A DNA stretch of 64,000 nucleotides from Kappaphycus alvarezii (taxonomy: Eukaryota > Rhodophyta > Florideophyceae > Gigartinales > Solieriaceae): the NCBI GenBank assembly GCA_002205965.3, contig NADL03000657.1, positions 992,001-1,056,000 on the forward strand, read 5' to 3'. Each line of letters starts with the position of its first letter. Positions within the stretch are counted from its first letter, which is position 1. Below, in pieces: positions 29,502 through 39,955 of the stretch. The notes under the pieces were generated by a model, which did no database searches, had not been told where the DNA came from, and saw nothing but the letters and a program-made list of their open reading frames with translations. Position numbers and translations under genes: made by a program.

Positions 29502-31942
29502 TTACCAGAAGGTGGAAGGGAGGCCAGCCAGCAAACAGCGGCAATGGAGGTTACTGTCAAACCGGAGTGCCGCTGTAAAAGAATGCCTGTAACCTTCAAA
29601 ACCTTTCCATTGTGCGGGTGGGAACGGTTCTCGCGAGTTCCTTGACGACGGAGAACGCCGCCGGATGCCATCCTCCAAGCGTTGAGATGGGAACAGGAAC
29701 CAGCCTGTTTCTCCAGGCAGCTCAGCAAGGAACCTTGGTATTTCCGCTGCTTCTCTGCGTGAGCTGCGTTGAGGCTTGTGAGTGGGTTGAAAGCCCTGGC
29801 TCTTGCGTGGGAGGGAGCGAGCGGGTTGACAAAGGTTACGTCGAAGTAATCCGTGCCACCGCGGCTCCATCGCCCTGATATCCGGCCTCGTCCTGTTTTG
29901 GTAGTGTAGACGAGGTTCGATGAATGGACGTCGGGCGGCTCTTGCAAGGTCGTTCCCAGTAAAGTCACCTGGTTTTATGGCGAGTATTCCGCTCGCAGCC
30001 AAAGCGACAATGTAGCAAGTGGTCCCCGTAGATATCCAGCATTTCATGGCATCCTGCTTTGGGGCAAGGGGTACCTGGGGCGAATAAGGGGTTTGGCAAA
30101 AGTACTGGAACCACACGGAAAAGTCTTTGCTCTTGATGTGCGTCCTCAATCCAGGGCAAGGTGCACAGTAGACCCAGCCTTTGGCACCGGGAGGGACATG
30201 CTAGCGCGGAAGGCGCGGTGCGGATGTTTCCGAGCGGCAAGGCCTCTTGCACAGCCATATGAATTGCATCTGTTAGCTTCTTCTGCGATGGTGGGTTGGA
30301 TGAGAAATTGCTAAACGGAATTCGTTCTGAGGGTCGACAAGAGGCGCTCCATGTGGTAAAGGCGCTGTAGCATCCTCGTACTGCGTCAGGTCTTGAACAC
30401 AGGACGGCAAAGACTTCTCGCATAACTGCTGCGTCGCGGCGCTGGACGCAAGAAACGAAGCGGCGGCGACATCTCGCGGAGGAGAGGCCGATTCCCAAGG
30501 TCGGCTTCTTCTCCTGTAGTGCCTTAATGGGCAGTTGCAGCTCCTTGAATATACAGTTGTCTAGCATTCCACCGCTAAATGCGGCAGCACCTCTCGATTA
30601 AGCTGTCGAAGTATTCGGCCCCTTTCCGCGTACAGGAGGGCGGCACAACTCGCAAGAGGTATCCCACTTTGCAAACCCCAAAGCAGTTGCGCAGTAGTTG
30701 GAATGAAGCGTGCGCGTCCTCGATTTCCATGACAGCGTTAAGTAAAGGCTCAAGGGAGTATACATGGTCCAGGAAGTATTGTTCCATGAACGTTTGGGAG
30801 CCGATTGGCGCGTTCAAACCGAAGTACCAGCACTGTATTCCTGCCGCATATCACAGGGGTATGCGGACTGAACCGACGGAGGGGGCGGTGGGCCACCATA
30901 CTTTGCATTTCGAGACTGCCAGATGGAGACCACGACGTTTGGCCTCGGGAGAAGACAGAACCTCGATTACCTTGAGTATATCCTCGTGTTTGGCTACAAT
31001 GTAGCCATCGTCGTGATACCAAAGCTCCAAAAGCAGTGTGTCTAACCCTGTGTCCTCGTCGGGGGATCCCGACAATAGCTCTTTGATCTTTAGGGCGATG
31101 GGGTGGAGTACAAGAGCGAAAAGCAATCCGCTGAGCGGGTCTCCTTGCTGAGTACCCACAACACTCCGTATAGTCTCGAATCCCGTCCAGAGGAACGCTG
31201 GTCGTTGTTGTAGCAATACAGTACCCAAGGGAGCAACTGGGAAAGAGGTTCCGGACTGCGTTAAAAAAGGAAGCACGGCTGCACAGGTTGAACGCATTCT
31301 TCAGGTCGACCGACAAGAGCGCATATTCAGAGCGTGTACCGAACTTGTTCACGATGCGTCGAACACCGTGAACTACTGCATCTGTTCCTGACTTTGTAGC
31401 GATACCAACCTGAAGAGGCTGGAAGTAGGTGGAGGCCTTCTCATTGACCCGAGTAGCAAGGCAGCTACTAACTAACCGTCGCAAAGTCTCTCCCACTGCA
31501 ATGGGGCGCGGAGTCATGTCTTTCTTCGCAAGTGGTGTGAGTGGGGCTCCAGCAATCCACGGGCGAGGGCAGTAGGAGCTTTTCCGGAAGCCAGGACGTT
31601 CAGAAGTTCTGTTAATGAATCCAAGAATTTCCCCTGCGAGGAAGATGTGGGTGTCCGTAGAAGCTCTTCGACGTGAGAGGGCGAAGTCCGGATCCCCCGG
31701 GGCTGAACCGGGTTTGAAAGAGCGAACTGCCCGCAAAACCTCATCCTTTGTGATCGCTGAGATCGGGGGTGCGGAAGGCGGTTCAAAGTGTTCCTCATCC
31801 TCCCGGGAAGGTTGAAAAGGTTTAGCGCAACATTGAAGAAGCGGTTTTTCCTGCGCCGTACGGCGCTAGCGGCCTCCTGAGTATTGATCAGGTATTGCTT
31901 TCCTTTTTCCCGGGTTTTCGATGGTTCTTTATTTCTGCTCAT
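29502..31942 (-). mobile_element. Family A non-LTR element, longest copy (RT, CCHC, endonuclease)
   Basis: Minus strand. The ATG at 31942 follows the leader and opens an ORF with a basic N-terminal region (SAVRRRKNRFFNVALNLF). RT follows: PLTPLAKKDMTPRPIAVGE, SVDLKNAFNLCS (motif A), then after a frameshift TQQGDPLSGLLFALVL (motif B) and WYHDDGYIVAKHED (motif C). The linker is LLRNCFGVCKVGYLLRVV, the CCHC finger GTPCPKAGCHEML...GDHLLHC, and the endonuclease TRPDIRAM, GGTDYFDVTFVNPLAPS and AEKQRKY supply RPD, D and K. It ends at LLAGLPSTFW near 29502, with the 3' UTR missing. At least four frameshifts. The domain order RT then CCHC then PD-(D/E)XK is that of R2/NeSL-like elements. Confidence 0.88.
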
Positions 31943-32310
31943 GGGGGTGATAGGGGTAAACCGGCAGGGGAAGATATCCTCAGAACCAATTACCCAGGAA
32001 GGAGGTATTGCAAGCGACAAACGTGCTACCGTGGTAAAGTTGAACAAACAAGAAGGAGTGGATAGGGAAGACAGTTGAATGGGTTGCAAGCAAGTGTGAA
32101 AGGGGCAGGGTCTACCACCTATGCTTGGTGACTAGCGTAAGAAAAAGTTTTCTTGGGTCTGAAGTTGACTCTCAACTTCCTACTACTCGGGACTTGGCTT
32201 GAAGTTGTCTGCCAACTTGCTTTACCTCCACTAAAGGAAGCAGTTTACTCGGCTTATATTTTTGGCTACCCTAGAAGTCTCACACAAACATACTAATAAC
32301 CATAAAATGT
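31943..32310 (-). promoter_or_regulatory. Family A leader directly upstream of the RT ORF (copy 4)
   Basis: Reading minus: AAATATAAGCCGAGTAAACTG at about 32264-32244, hairpins AAGTTGGCAGACAACTT and GAAGTTGAGAGTCAACTTC, AAGAAAACTTTTTCTTACGC, then GGTTCTGAGGATATCTTC and the ATG at 31942. This copy ties the repeated leader to the RT gene. Homology to copy 2 fades beyond 32310, where this copy is truncated. Confidence 0.75.
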
Positions 32311-32650
32311 ATTCACGGTAATCGTGTGAACCAGAGAGACTATTAGGAGATATTTTCTCAAGGTAAATATCTCAGTGCCATACCCATGTCAGCCACCCAT
32401 CGGCCAGGGGTGGAATTGATGTGGCCATTATATAGACCTTTCAGAGCTACTTGTAGTATCACCCACAAACTGGAACTGTACTGACATCTACTATGACTGC
32501 GTGTCCTAAAATGAAAAATCAACCGACGAATTTGCCACACTCACCCAAATTAAAAATATCTTGCAAATTCAAAAACTGTAAAAATATCTTCCCAATTCCG
32601 ATACTGTATACAATTATGGTCCTCATCTAGATTTTTTTCGTGTGCGAATT
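32311..32650. other. Stretch without a recognisable gene
   Basis: AT-rich spacer between element copies. Nothing identifiable. Confidence 0.4.
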
Positions 32651-32654
32651 TGCG

Positions 32655-32835
32655 CACATCACGGGGAGTTTTCGGGTTAATTTAATGATGGAAGATGTGG
32701 TCGCTTATATCCACGCCGCTAATGCGTTATGCGGGACGAGTCGTCACTGATTGGTAACACTACAACACATGACCTTCCTTACAGGGCCGGCTCAATGCCA
32801 GCCAACATGCATGCCGCTTTGGACAGGACACCCGC
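32655..32835 (-). mobile_element. Family A C-terminus and 3' UTR, tail type 1
   Basis: Reverse complement of the 39540-39691 pattern: LAGIEPAL-like codons, GCATAACGCATTAGCGGCG, TGGATATAAGCGACCACATC, ATTAAATTAACCCGAAAACTCCCC. Confidence 0.8.
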
Positions 32836-32859
32836 GCATTGTAGAACCCATTCCACAGT

Positions 32860-33115
32860 ATTTCCACTAATGCCTTCCGAACAGCGACTCGTCTCCCGGC
32901 GCGCTGTGTCTCTCGCCGAGCACGCGAACGTCTCACGCTACGGCGACCACTGGGACGCCAAAAGGTATATTACTGGTGCCAGTCGGAATCGATACTTATG
33001 ATTAGCTAGGGGAGATTGGTTATAAGTTTTTTCGCCTCCTCGCGTCTTTCGCTGCCAACCGCCGACATTCCTCCGCCACGCTTGAGTTCCGGGATTTTGT
33101 TACTCATTTTTAATT
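32860..33115 (+). mobile_element. Family B C-terminal fragment (copy B4)
   Basis: The plus strand reads SLAEHANVSRYGDHWDAK, then in another frame FFRLLASFAANRRHSSA and EFRDFVTHF, aligning to the B3 copy (FFRRLASFAASRRGSSP, ELRDFVTRF at about 35490-35400). Confidence 0.65.
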
Positions 33116-33274
33116 CTGTGTTCAAGGGATTCAAGGTCGCCAGGTGAGCCCCCGTCATCTACTTGAGCAGTATTTCTTCAATGACTTCTGCTCGTCTGAG
33201 TGCTTTGTTTCATACTTATAAAGGTTTCCATTACAGTGTGTTCCGAGCCACAAACGGCCATATCTTTCAAATAT

Positions 33275-33440
33275 GGGGAGAATGATTTGGTTCTTTAATT
33301 TTTGAAAAGTGCGGTTCAGCTATCCCCGGTGTATGCTAGACATGCTCAGGATAATGGGTAATGTGAGTCATGTGCCTAAATGGCTGGCTCGGAGCCTGTC
33401 AGCAGGCAAATATTCAAATAGGCTTTCAAATATTGAAGCA
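33275..33440 (-). mobile_element. Family A C-terminus and 3' UTR, tail type 5
   Basis: Reverse complement of the copy at 41105-41235: CCTGCTGACAGGCTCCGAGC, CATGTCTAGCATACACCG, GATAGCTGAACCGCACTTTTC, AAAGAACCAAATCATTCTCCCC. Confidence 0.75.
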
Positions 33441-33620
33441 CCCAAAATTCCGACCGTCATGAGTAACGAGCCAAGCCTGCTCGCTGGCATTGAGGCGGCC
33501 TTGTATGGGTATGTTATTTAGTGTTACCTAGCAGTGACGGCTTCTCTCGCACAACGCACTAGTGGCGTGTATACAACCAACTACATCTTCCATACGTTAA
33601 AATAACCCAAAATTTCCCCC
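33441..33620 (+). mobile_element. Family A C-terminus and 3' UTR, tail type 1
   Basis: VMSNEPSLLAGIEAAL-like codons, GTGTTACCTAGCAGTGACGG, CAACTACATCTTCC, GTTAAAATAACCCAAAATTTCCCCC. It abuts the inverted type 5 tail back to back. Confidence 0.75.
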
Positions 33621-33857
33621 ACATTCACCCCTTGTCCGCAGTGCTACTCACAGCTTGGACCCTTCAAACGCTTCTAGGGCCTATAGTTTGTCTACAATGT
33701 TCCGCCGAATGCCACGTTGCCCGTCAGGTGGGGTCCCACCAGGCAGAGATTGCATTTATTCGCTGACAAAGTTTTTCGAACTCTGGTTGAAAGGAGACCT
33801 CCCGGCGCCATGCCAGCCGTATTTCTCTTGAAGCCGTCTATATTGCGTTGGCGAAGC

Positions 33858-33917
33858 CCAACGAGGAATCCGTCCTGCGATGGGACGGATTCCTCGTTGG
33901 AATCCGTCCCATCGCAG
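33858..33917. repeat. Two overlapping, mutually exclusive perfect palindromes
   Basis: Hairpin 1: CCAACGAGGAATCCGTCC (33858-33875) with its exact complement at 33883-33900, 7-nt loop. Hairpin 2: CTGCGATGGGACGGATTCC (33875-33893) with its exact complement at 33899-33917, 5-nt loop. They share the middle segment, so only one can form at a time. Confidence 0.95.
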
Positions 33918-33981
33918 TCGGGCTTCTTTTCCGGCCTCAATATCCAGGCTCTCGGCGCACAATGCTTTCCCCTTCTTTCGC

Positions 33982-34230
33982 TCATATCTTTAGCATCATC
34001 AGCTCGGGGTAGGCGTCAAGAACGGCACCAATGCGACCGATCATTTCTTCCATCCTCTTCCCCAACGCGTAGAGATCCGCGACCACGTATTGCTTCAGAT
34101 TGACATCGACAACGAATTCAATGGCAGTTTTCGCCAGCACATTCTCGAAGCAGTATCTGTCCCAGATCTTGTACGTTAGGTGCACCATTGTTACGGTGCC
34201 ACTACGAAGCTTGCTTTCGACCTCTACTAC
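33982..34230 (-). pseudogene. C-terminal fragment of an unidentified host-like protein
   Basis: The minus frame ending at a TGA at 33982 has normal-looking composition without low complexity (IWDRYCFENVLAKTAIEF, VADLYALGKRMEEMIGRIG). Upstream it runs into a family A type 2 tail (34240-34357, plus strand), which probably truncated it. No family recognised. Confidence 0.4.
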
Positions 34231-34239
34231 TTCTGAAGT

Positions 34240-34357
34240 GCCGAGGGATCTCAGAAACAGTACTGTCTCGGCATACCTTTTTGAGTCGATTGCGTTTGTC
34301 TGGAAAACTATGGATAGATCGGATACATCTTTCAAAAGTAAAACCCCCCAACCTTTC
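34240..34357 (+). mobile_element. Family A 3' UTR, tail type 2
   Basis: GTCTCGGCATACCTTTTTGAG, GTCTGGAAAACTATGGATAG, AAAAGTAAAACCCCCCAACC, TTTCCCC. The left boundary is uncertain. Confidence 0.7.
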
Positions 34358-34659
34358 CCCTATTTTGCCTGCACTGCATGCATGCCCGTTAAGTAGGTCC
34401 TTTGCAAGCGTCTTTCCGATTAGTTCCTATTCTACTCTTACTCTGCCCCTCTGACTGCTTGTCCCTAACGCCGTAAAAATTCCCCCAAGTTTTACCTGCA
34501 AGCCTTACGAGAAAATGTTGGTTATGAGCTTTAGTCGTACAACCCCTTCGGTCCCCCCGCCTCTCTCTTCAATGACCTTCTGCGCTCCCATTGAGAACGA
34601 CGGATGTGATATATAGCAAGGCTGAGGTAACTGTCTTGGAAAGTTGTCCTATATCAAGA

Positions 34660-35277
34660 GTAAGAAGAAGATGAAGACTTTACCAAGCAAGAAAGGGGGG
34701 GCTAGCGGCCCTCAAAAGCGGAAACATCTATCCGAGCCAGGAGCAGTTGAGTTGTCGAGGGTTGCTCGCGACAGAAGTTCGTTGTTGTATGAGCCAGCTG
34801 ATAATCGTTAACAAGCGATCGCGCTCGATGGCAGGGCTACTGCCTTTCCGTTGAGCGATGTACTCAGCAATTCTGGACAGACCTCGTTCGGCACCGGACC
34901 GGCAGACCCGTATATATCGAAAGCCATCGGGTGGAAGTCGATACGCAGTTCGGCGCAGAGGTGGCCATAGCGGAGAGATTTCGCGCGCTCAGGTGCAATA
35001 AGGGCAGCGAGGGCCGTCTGGATCCGTGGTTGGGCGTATGGAGCTGAGTGGGCTGATAACAGTGACGTCGCAGCCCTGCGGGACGGGAGAGAACTGGTCA
35101 TCATGAAGGTAGATGTCGAGGGGCCGGCGACAGTTGAAGGGTCGGGGCAAGTCTTGCGGGAAGGTCCATTTACAGACAGAGCGAATCCCAATTGATAAGC
35201 GTGAAGCCTAGGAATTGAGGCGGTCGCGAACACAGTTGTGGCGTCAAATGGAGCCGTCGGCGCAGGGACAGACAGAG
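34660..35277 (-). mobile_element. Family B copy B2 (3' part), split by B3
   Basis: Near-parallel to 6030-6740. The minus strand carries AKSLRYGHLCAELRIDFHPM and FDIYGSAG (the K..RY and following core of the endonuclease) after frameshifts. The 3' end has the same GTCTTCATCTTCTTC-type terminus. Its upstream continuation is found beyond B3, at 36337-36375. Confidence 0.75.
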
Positions 35278-35282
35278 TGGTG

Positions 35283-36336
35283 GTAGATCTTTATTTGTCG
35301 TACAATGTCGCACAGAGGCGTGCGGAGGGTATTTATAAATTAACTACGGATGCGGGCGGCGGGTAGAAACTTGTCGCGCCTGCATTATTTGGAGACTAAA
35401 TGCAAAACGGGTAACGAAGTCGCGGAGCTCCTGTTGAGGGGAGGAACCGCGACGGGAAGCAGCGAAGGAAGCAAGGCGGCGGAAAAAAGCCTTACCGTCG
35501 TCGCCCAAAGGCGCCATAGATATCAATCCCGACGGGGGAGAGGAGGATATCGTTTCGGTTGCAGTAAGTGCCGTAATGACGATGTTTCTCGCGCTCTGCG
35601 AGTGTCGCGGCGGCGCCGGCAGTAACCGTACTTGGCGAAATGTGGCGGCGTGAGGAGGGTGGGCAACAGTAACGTCGACGGCTATATCGGTACTGTGAAG
35701 CCCGTATGCAGCGGGTATGTAAATATCCATTCGTAGCACGGGGGACTCCGAATGCCCAGATGAGTCGGGAACCTGGTGGAGGAGCGGATGTTCGACGAGG
35801 GCGACGATCCCAACTTCCTTGCAGTAGCGGGCAAGAACGTTGCGGAGGATGTGGTGACGACGAGTCATTCCGTCTTCGTATTTGCAGGTCAACGCGTTGA
35901 CCACTTGGATCTAAGACGGGTGCGATGTCGGCCGAGCGGCGGGAGCAGACCGGACAGCGAGTAGATCCAGGGAATAGCGCGATGCCGAGACGTAGAGCCA
36001 GAGCGACTTTCCAGGCGGAAGAGGACATGTACGTACCGCGGTGGGGGTGAGGAAGCGAAGAGAAAACAGTCGATGCGGAGGATGTGCGCACGGAGAGGAG
36101 CCGTGCTCGGTCGTGGGCTGCCGCGGACGAGAACAAGCTATCGGACTTGGATAGCATGAGTTCAGTTGTGATCGCAGACTGGAGCCTTTCGCCGGGGACC
36201 GGCGATGAACAACGCTCGAAAAGAGCCGTAGCTGTAAGTGACGAAGACAGCTGCGGGTGGCGGGAGGATAAGAGCGAGATGGCAGACCGAGGGATCTCTT
36301 CCAAGTGGCGGTCCTGGGAAAGGGTAAGCAGGGTAG
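35283..36336 (-). mobile_element. Family B copy B3, inserted into B2 with TGGTG duplication
   Basis: TGGTG at 35278-35282 and 36337-36341 flanks the copy; B1 carries the uninterrupted TGGTGTCCGTAGG. The minus strand reads TRCPVCSRRSADIAPV (Cys pair), then shifted KYEDGMTRRHHILRNVLA, RMDIYIPAAYG and IAVDVTVAHPP (endonuclease), then EREKHRHYGTYC and FFRRLASFAASRR, ending at a stop near 35344. The 3' UTR has the tail hairpin CCGCACGCCTCTGTGCG and ends ATCTACCAC. Both the Asp pair and the K..Y are visible, split by frameshifts. Confidence 0.8.
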
Positions 36337-36375
36337 TGGTGTCCGTAGGAATCCAGGGTGGGGACAGTGCAATCA
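36337..36375 (-). mobile_element. Family B copy B2, displaced upstream remnant
   Basis: TGGTGTCCGTAGGAATCCAG, then GGTGGGGACAGTGC matches 6740-6776 of B1, the sequence that should directly continue B2 at 35277. Confidence 0.75.
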
Positions 36376-36920
36376 TAGGCGTATCATATATCAAAAAATA
36401 CTAGCATTATCTCAAAAAAGTTGAAATATGAGCTTTTCCGCAGCGCGAGACTTCCAAGGTCTGAGAATCACGGGAGTTCTAGAGGTGGGCGTTTACCCAC
36501 TATCCCACTGCCCTTCTCTCCCAAGCTGAGAACGATAAAGATGGCAGTTACTACGCTCTGTTCGGTGAGCTCAATATTGGTTTAAACCGATTGCTTTCGA
36601 TGTCTATGGTCCTGTCGATCCAGGAACCGAGGCCGGGATGCTTTGAGTTTCCGAGTATACTGCTCTCAGGGAAGGTACTAGTCCGGTTGAAAAATATCAA
36701 AGATCCCTCCTTGTTATGAGCCCATTGCTCAAGCAACTGTGATCGCTATCAATTACCGGTGGTTGCACTCTTTGTCTCCAACAAACTGTATCCTTGGTAT
36801 GTTCAGTATGTTAAAAAGGGAGTTAACACAGGGGAGCTCCATTCCTGTATCAGACATGCAGGCTGAAACTCAGTTAACTTCTATAGGGGAAGGTTTCGAT
36901 GTTCAAGGCCGACGTACGAT
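36376..36920. other. Stretch without a recognisable gene
   Basis: No motif-bearing ORF. A stem-rich segment with GTGGGCGTTTACCCAC lies near 36485-36500. I considered and rejected a tRNA here. Confidence 0.4.
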
Positions 36921-36924
36921 CAAG

Positions 36925-37015
36925 GGCCACCTGGGGGAAAGATTTGGGTGCTTTACTCTTGGAAGATATGTCCGATCTATCCCATGGTTTTCCAGACAAC
37001 TACAATCGAAACATA
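36925..37015 (-). mobile_element. Family A 3' UTR fragment, tail type 2
   Basis: Reading minus: GTTTCGATTGTAGTTGTCTGG, AAAACCATGGGATAGATCGG, AGAGTAAAGCACCCAAATC, TTTCCCCC. Confidence 0.75.
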
Positions 37016-37429
37016 CCTTTGAAGTGGGAGCTGTTGCGTCAATTGCGCACCGCAAGAAGGTCACTGACCTGGAATGCAAACTGTTGATTTGACTCCCCCT
37101 GCCCTTCAGTAACTCCACACAACCCCAATTTCGATTTCCAACCGCTGGCTTTCGATTCCCTGGGTTCGCCCTCCCCAGCTACTATCTCCTTCATGGGCGA
37201 CCTCCTCCGGCGCATCGCGGAAATTGCATACATTTGTTGGAGTCGTCAGAAAGAGAATTTAGCGACGCATTAGTTACACGATCTGGTCGTCTCTGGCGAA
37301 TGCTTTCGAGTTCCGTACACCTGTGCACGTGGCCTACGTGGACCACCCGGTTTGCACATAGCTGAGCAAAATAGTCAGTTCCCGTACTGGGCCCCTGATA
37401 CTGAAGCAGTGAAGTAATATTATTTACTC

Positions 37430-37500
37430 TTGAAGGATATAGTCAATCTATTGTACTGGGGAATGGAGGGGATTGTTTGGGTTTACTTGAATGAGTTGCT
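37430..37500 (-). mobile_element. Element tail, type 8
   Basis: Reading minus: CATTCAAGTAAACCCAAACAA, then TCCCCTCC. The same tail occurs at about 13820-13845 (minus), next to CCCCC. It lies beside the insertion site of the 37.5-kb family A copy. Confidence 0.5.
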
Positions 37501-37512
37501 CTCTCCCCTTGG

Positions 37513-39687
37513 ATATCTGGTGCCCCTCACCCCGTTGGCCAAGAAGGACGGGACTCCCTGACCCATCGCCGTTGGCGAAAGGCTTCGTAGATTGGTCGGC
37601 AGCTGCTTGATGAAACGAGCTACGAGAAAGGCTGCCAACTATCTCCAACCGCTGCAACTGGGCATCGCCACAAGGGCCGGCACCGACATCATCGTCCACA
37701 GTGTCCGTAGGGTTGTCGACAAGTTTGGGACTAGCTCTGACTACGCTATGCTCACAGTAGACCTCAAAAACGCTTTTAACCTGTGCAGCAGAACCGCTTT
37801 TCTGGACTCCGTCAAACGCCTATTCCCCGAATTGCTGCCGTGGATCTCGTATTGTTACGCAAACGAGCCAGCGTACTTGTGGTCCGGCCCACACATCATT
37901 CGCAGCATGAGAGGTATACAGCAAGGGAACAACCTCGGTGGACTTCTATTTGACCTTTTCCTGCACCCCGTCGTACTTAAGATCCAGGAGCTACTACGAT
38001 CGGGTAACCAGGAAGACGACACGGTGGGTAACTTGCTGCTCCATCTATGGTACCATGATGATGGGTACATCATCGCGCGCCACGACCAAATCGCCCGCCC
38101 CGTCGAAATACTCATCCATCGACGCCACCAGCAGGGGACTAAACCTATCCCTGCCCAAATGCAGGGTCTGGTGGCCTACAGAGCCCCGCGTCCGTTCAAT
38201 GCTTATACCCGAAGGAGCTGAAGCAAGAACATAGCGAGGGTACACGTTTCCTAAACGCCCTCGTCGGTTCCCCGGACTGGACGAACAAATTCTTCACCAC
38301 TCACGTCCAGTCCCTCGAACCGTTCCTCGAAGCTGTCATGGACATTAACAATACGCAAGTAGTTTTTCAGCTTTTGCGCAATTGCTTTGGGGTATGCAAG
38401 ATAGGATACCTCCTTCGTGTGGTGCCACCCTCTTGCACGGCGGAGGGCGCCGCTATGTTTGACGCCATGATAGAGAAATGTCTCCGGACACTCGCCGGAG
38501 GAGTGCTGCACTCCGATATATTCCGAGAACCCCAACTACCGGTGAAAACCCAGGACCCTAAGAAACCCACCCTCGGTTTAGGGTTCACATCGGCGAAAAG
38601 CATCGCGGGGGGCGCTTTCCTGGCCTCCAGCGCAGCTGCCAACAGGCTGGCCACCGATATCTTGCCGGCACCCATCACGGATCTCACGACGTACAATGAT
38701 GCCGTCTGCGCCCACCGACTATGGTCGACTCTATGCCTGCCCTCACTACTCCTACCCTTTAGTGTATTTTGCTCAAGCAAAACACCCCCGCAAAAGACGC
38801 TAACAGAAGCAGTCTATGCAGCAGTTCAAGAAGAGATCCCTCTCAGCGACCAACGAAGGCAAGCTTTCCGGTCTTCTATGGGCCTTCCCGGCGCAAAGGA
38901 ATGGATCTATTGTCCTCCGTGCCCCGGCCTCAAGACCAACATTGACGCCCGTGAGTTCTCAGTGTGGCTCCAGTACTACCTTCAGGTCCTGCTCTTCGCC
39001 CAGGCACGCCGTGCCCACGCCAAAACTGCCCTGAGTTCCTCGACTGCCATGGGGATCACCTCATGCACTGCCTGCATGGTGGGCACCGCACCCGACGACA
39101 CGACCGTCAAGTCGTCCTCCTCGCCCAAGACCTGCAGAAGGCAGCCCGTCATCCGACTATCGAGCGGCGAGAGGGGCTTCACCGCACAAGGCCGTATATA
39201 GAGGCAATGGGTAGCAACGGAGGAACGGACTTTGTTGACGTCACGTTCGTCAATCCTCTGGCACCCTCCAATAGGAGAGCGCGTACTTCCAACCCACTCG
39301 CCTCCCTCAACGCAGCCATCTCCGCCAAAGGTAGAAGGTATGAACCACTGCTCGCCACTGCTACTAGAGGGAGGCTTGTGCCTATCCCAGTATCCACCCT
39401 CGGAGGCTGGTACCCAGACGCGTACGCGGTGCTAACCGATGTCGCGCGGAATGTGGCCGTTCGAGCGATGGAGACCTATGGGGTGGTTAGAGCGGTGCTT
39501 ACTAAAAGGCACGCTGCTGCGGCCGTCATGTCCAACGCGGCTTGCCTGCTCGCCGGCATTGAGCCGGCCGTGTAAGCAAGGTCATTTACTGTAGTGTTAC
39601 CCATCAGCGAGGACTTATTCCGGAAAACGTATTAGCCTCGTGGATATAACCGACCACATCTTCCATGCATTAAAATAACCCAAAAAT
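37513..39687 (+). mobile_element. Family A non-LTR element, 5'-truncated, least decayed copy
   Basis: Flanked by TCCCCTTGG at 37504-37512 and 39688-39696. Plus-strand frame: PLTPLAKKDGTP, a TGA in place of Arg, PIAVGERLRRLVG; VDLKNAFNLCS (motif A); MRGIQQGNNLGGLLFDLFL (motif B, altered from QGDPL); LWYHDDGYIIARHD (motif C). One frameshift follows near 38215, then LLRNCFGVCKIGYLLRVV, then near 38960 a second shift into CPRQNCPEFLDCHGDHLMHC (CX4CX9HX3C) and the endonuclease TRPYIEA (Asp lost), GGTDFVDVTFVNPLAPS, AKGRRYEPLL, STLGGWYPDAYAV, ending AACLLAGIEPAV at 39574. The 3' UTR and type 1 tail follow. About 690 codons with one nonsense codon and two shifts. Confidence 0.9.
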
Positions 39688-39696
39688 TCCCCTTGG

Positions 39697-39925
39697 GCAG
39701 AAACGGCCAGGGTTTCTTCCCACACCTTGCTTCCTTCCCTTATTACCGTCGCGGCTCCTCCCCTCAACAAGAGCTCCACGACCTCGTTATCCGTGTAGCG
39801 TTTATTCTCCAAGTAATGCAGGCGCGACAGGTTTCCACCCGCCGAGCGCTTTCGTAGCTATTTTGTGAATACCCTCCGCACGCTTCTGTGCAACACTGTA
39901 CAACTCGCAAAGATTTACCACCATG
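39697..39925 (+). mobile_element. Family B 3' end (C-terminus and tail)
   Basis: On the minus strand an antisense ORF is visible. Sense pieces align to the B3 C-terminus (CAACAAGAGCTCCACGACC, ATGCAGGCGCGACAGG), then the tail ACCCTCCGCACGCTTCTGTG, then AAAGATTTACCACCA. It starts exactly where the family A target duplication ends. Confidence 0.75.
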
Positions 39926-39955
39926 CCAGGTAGAATCCAAACTTCAGCATGATGA

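Noticed and set aside
36400..36560. tRNA-like folded segment
   Set aside because: There is a GC-rich stem-loop (GTGGGCGTTTACCCAC), but no intact A and B box pair and no cloverleaf I could draw.
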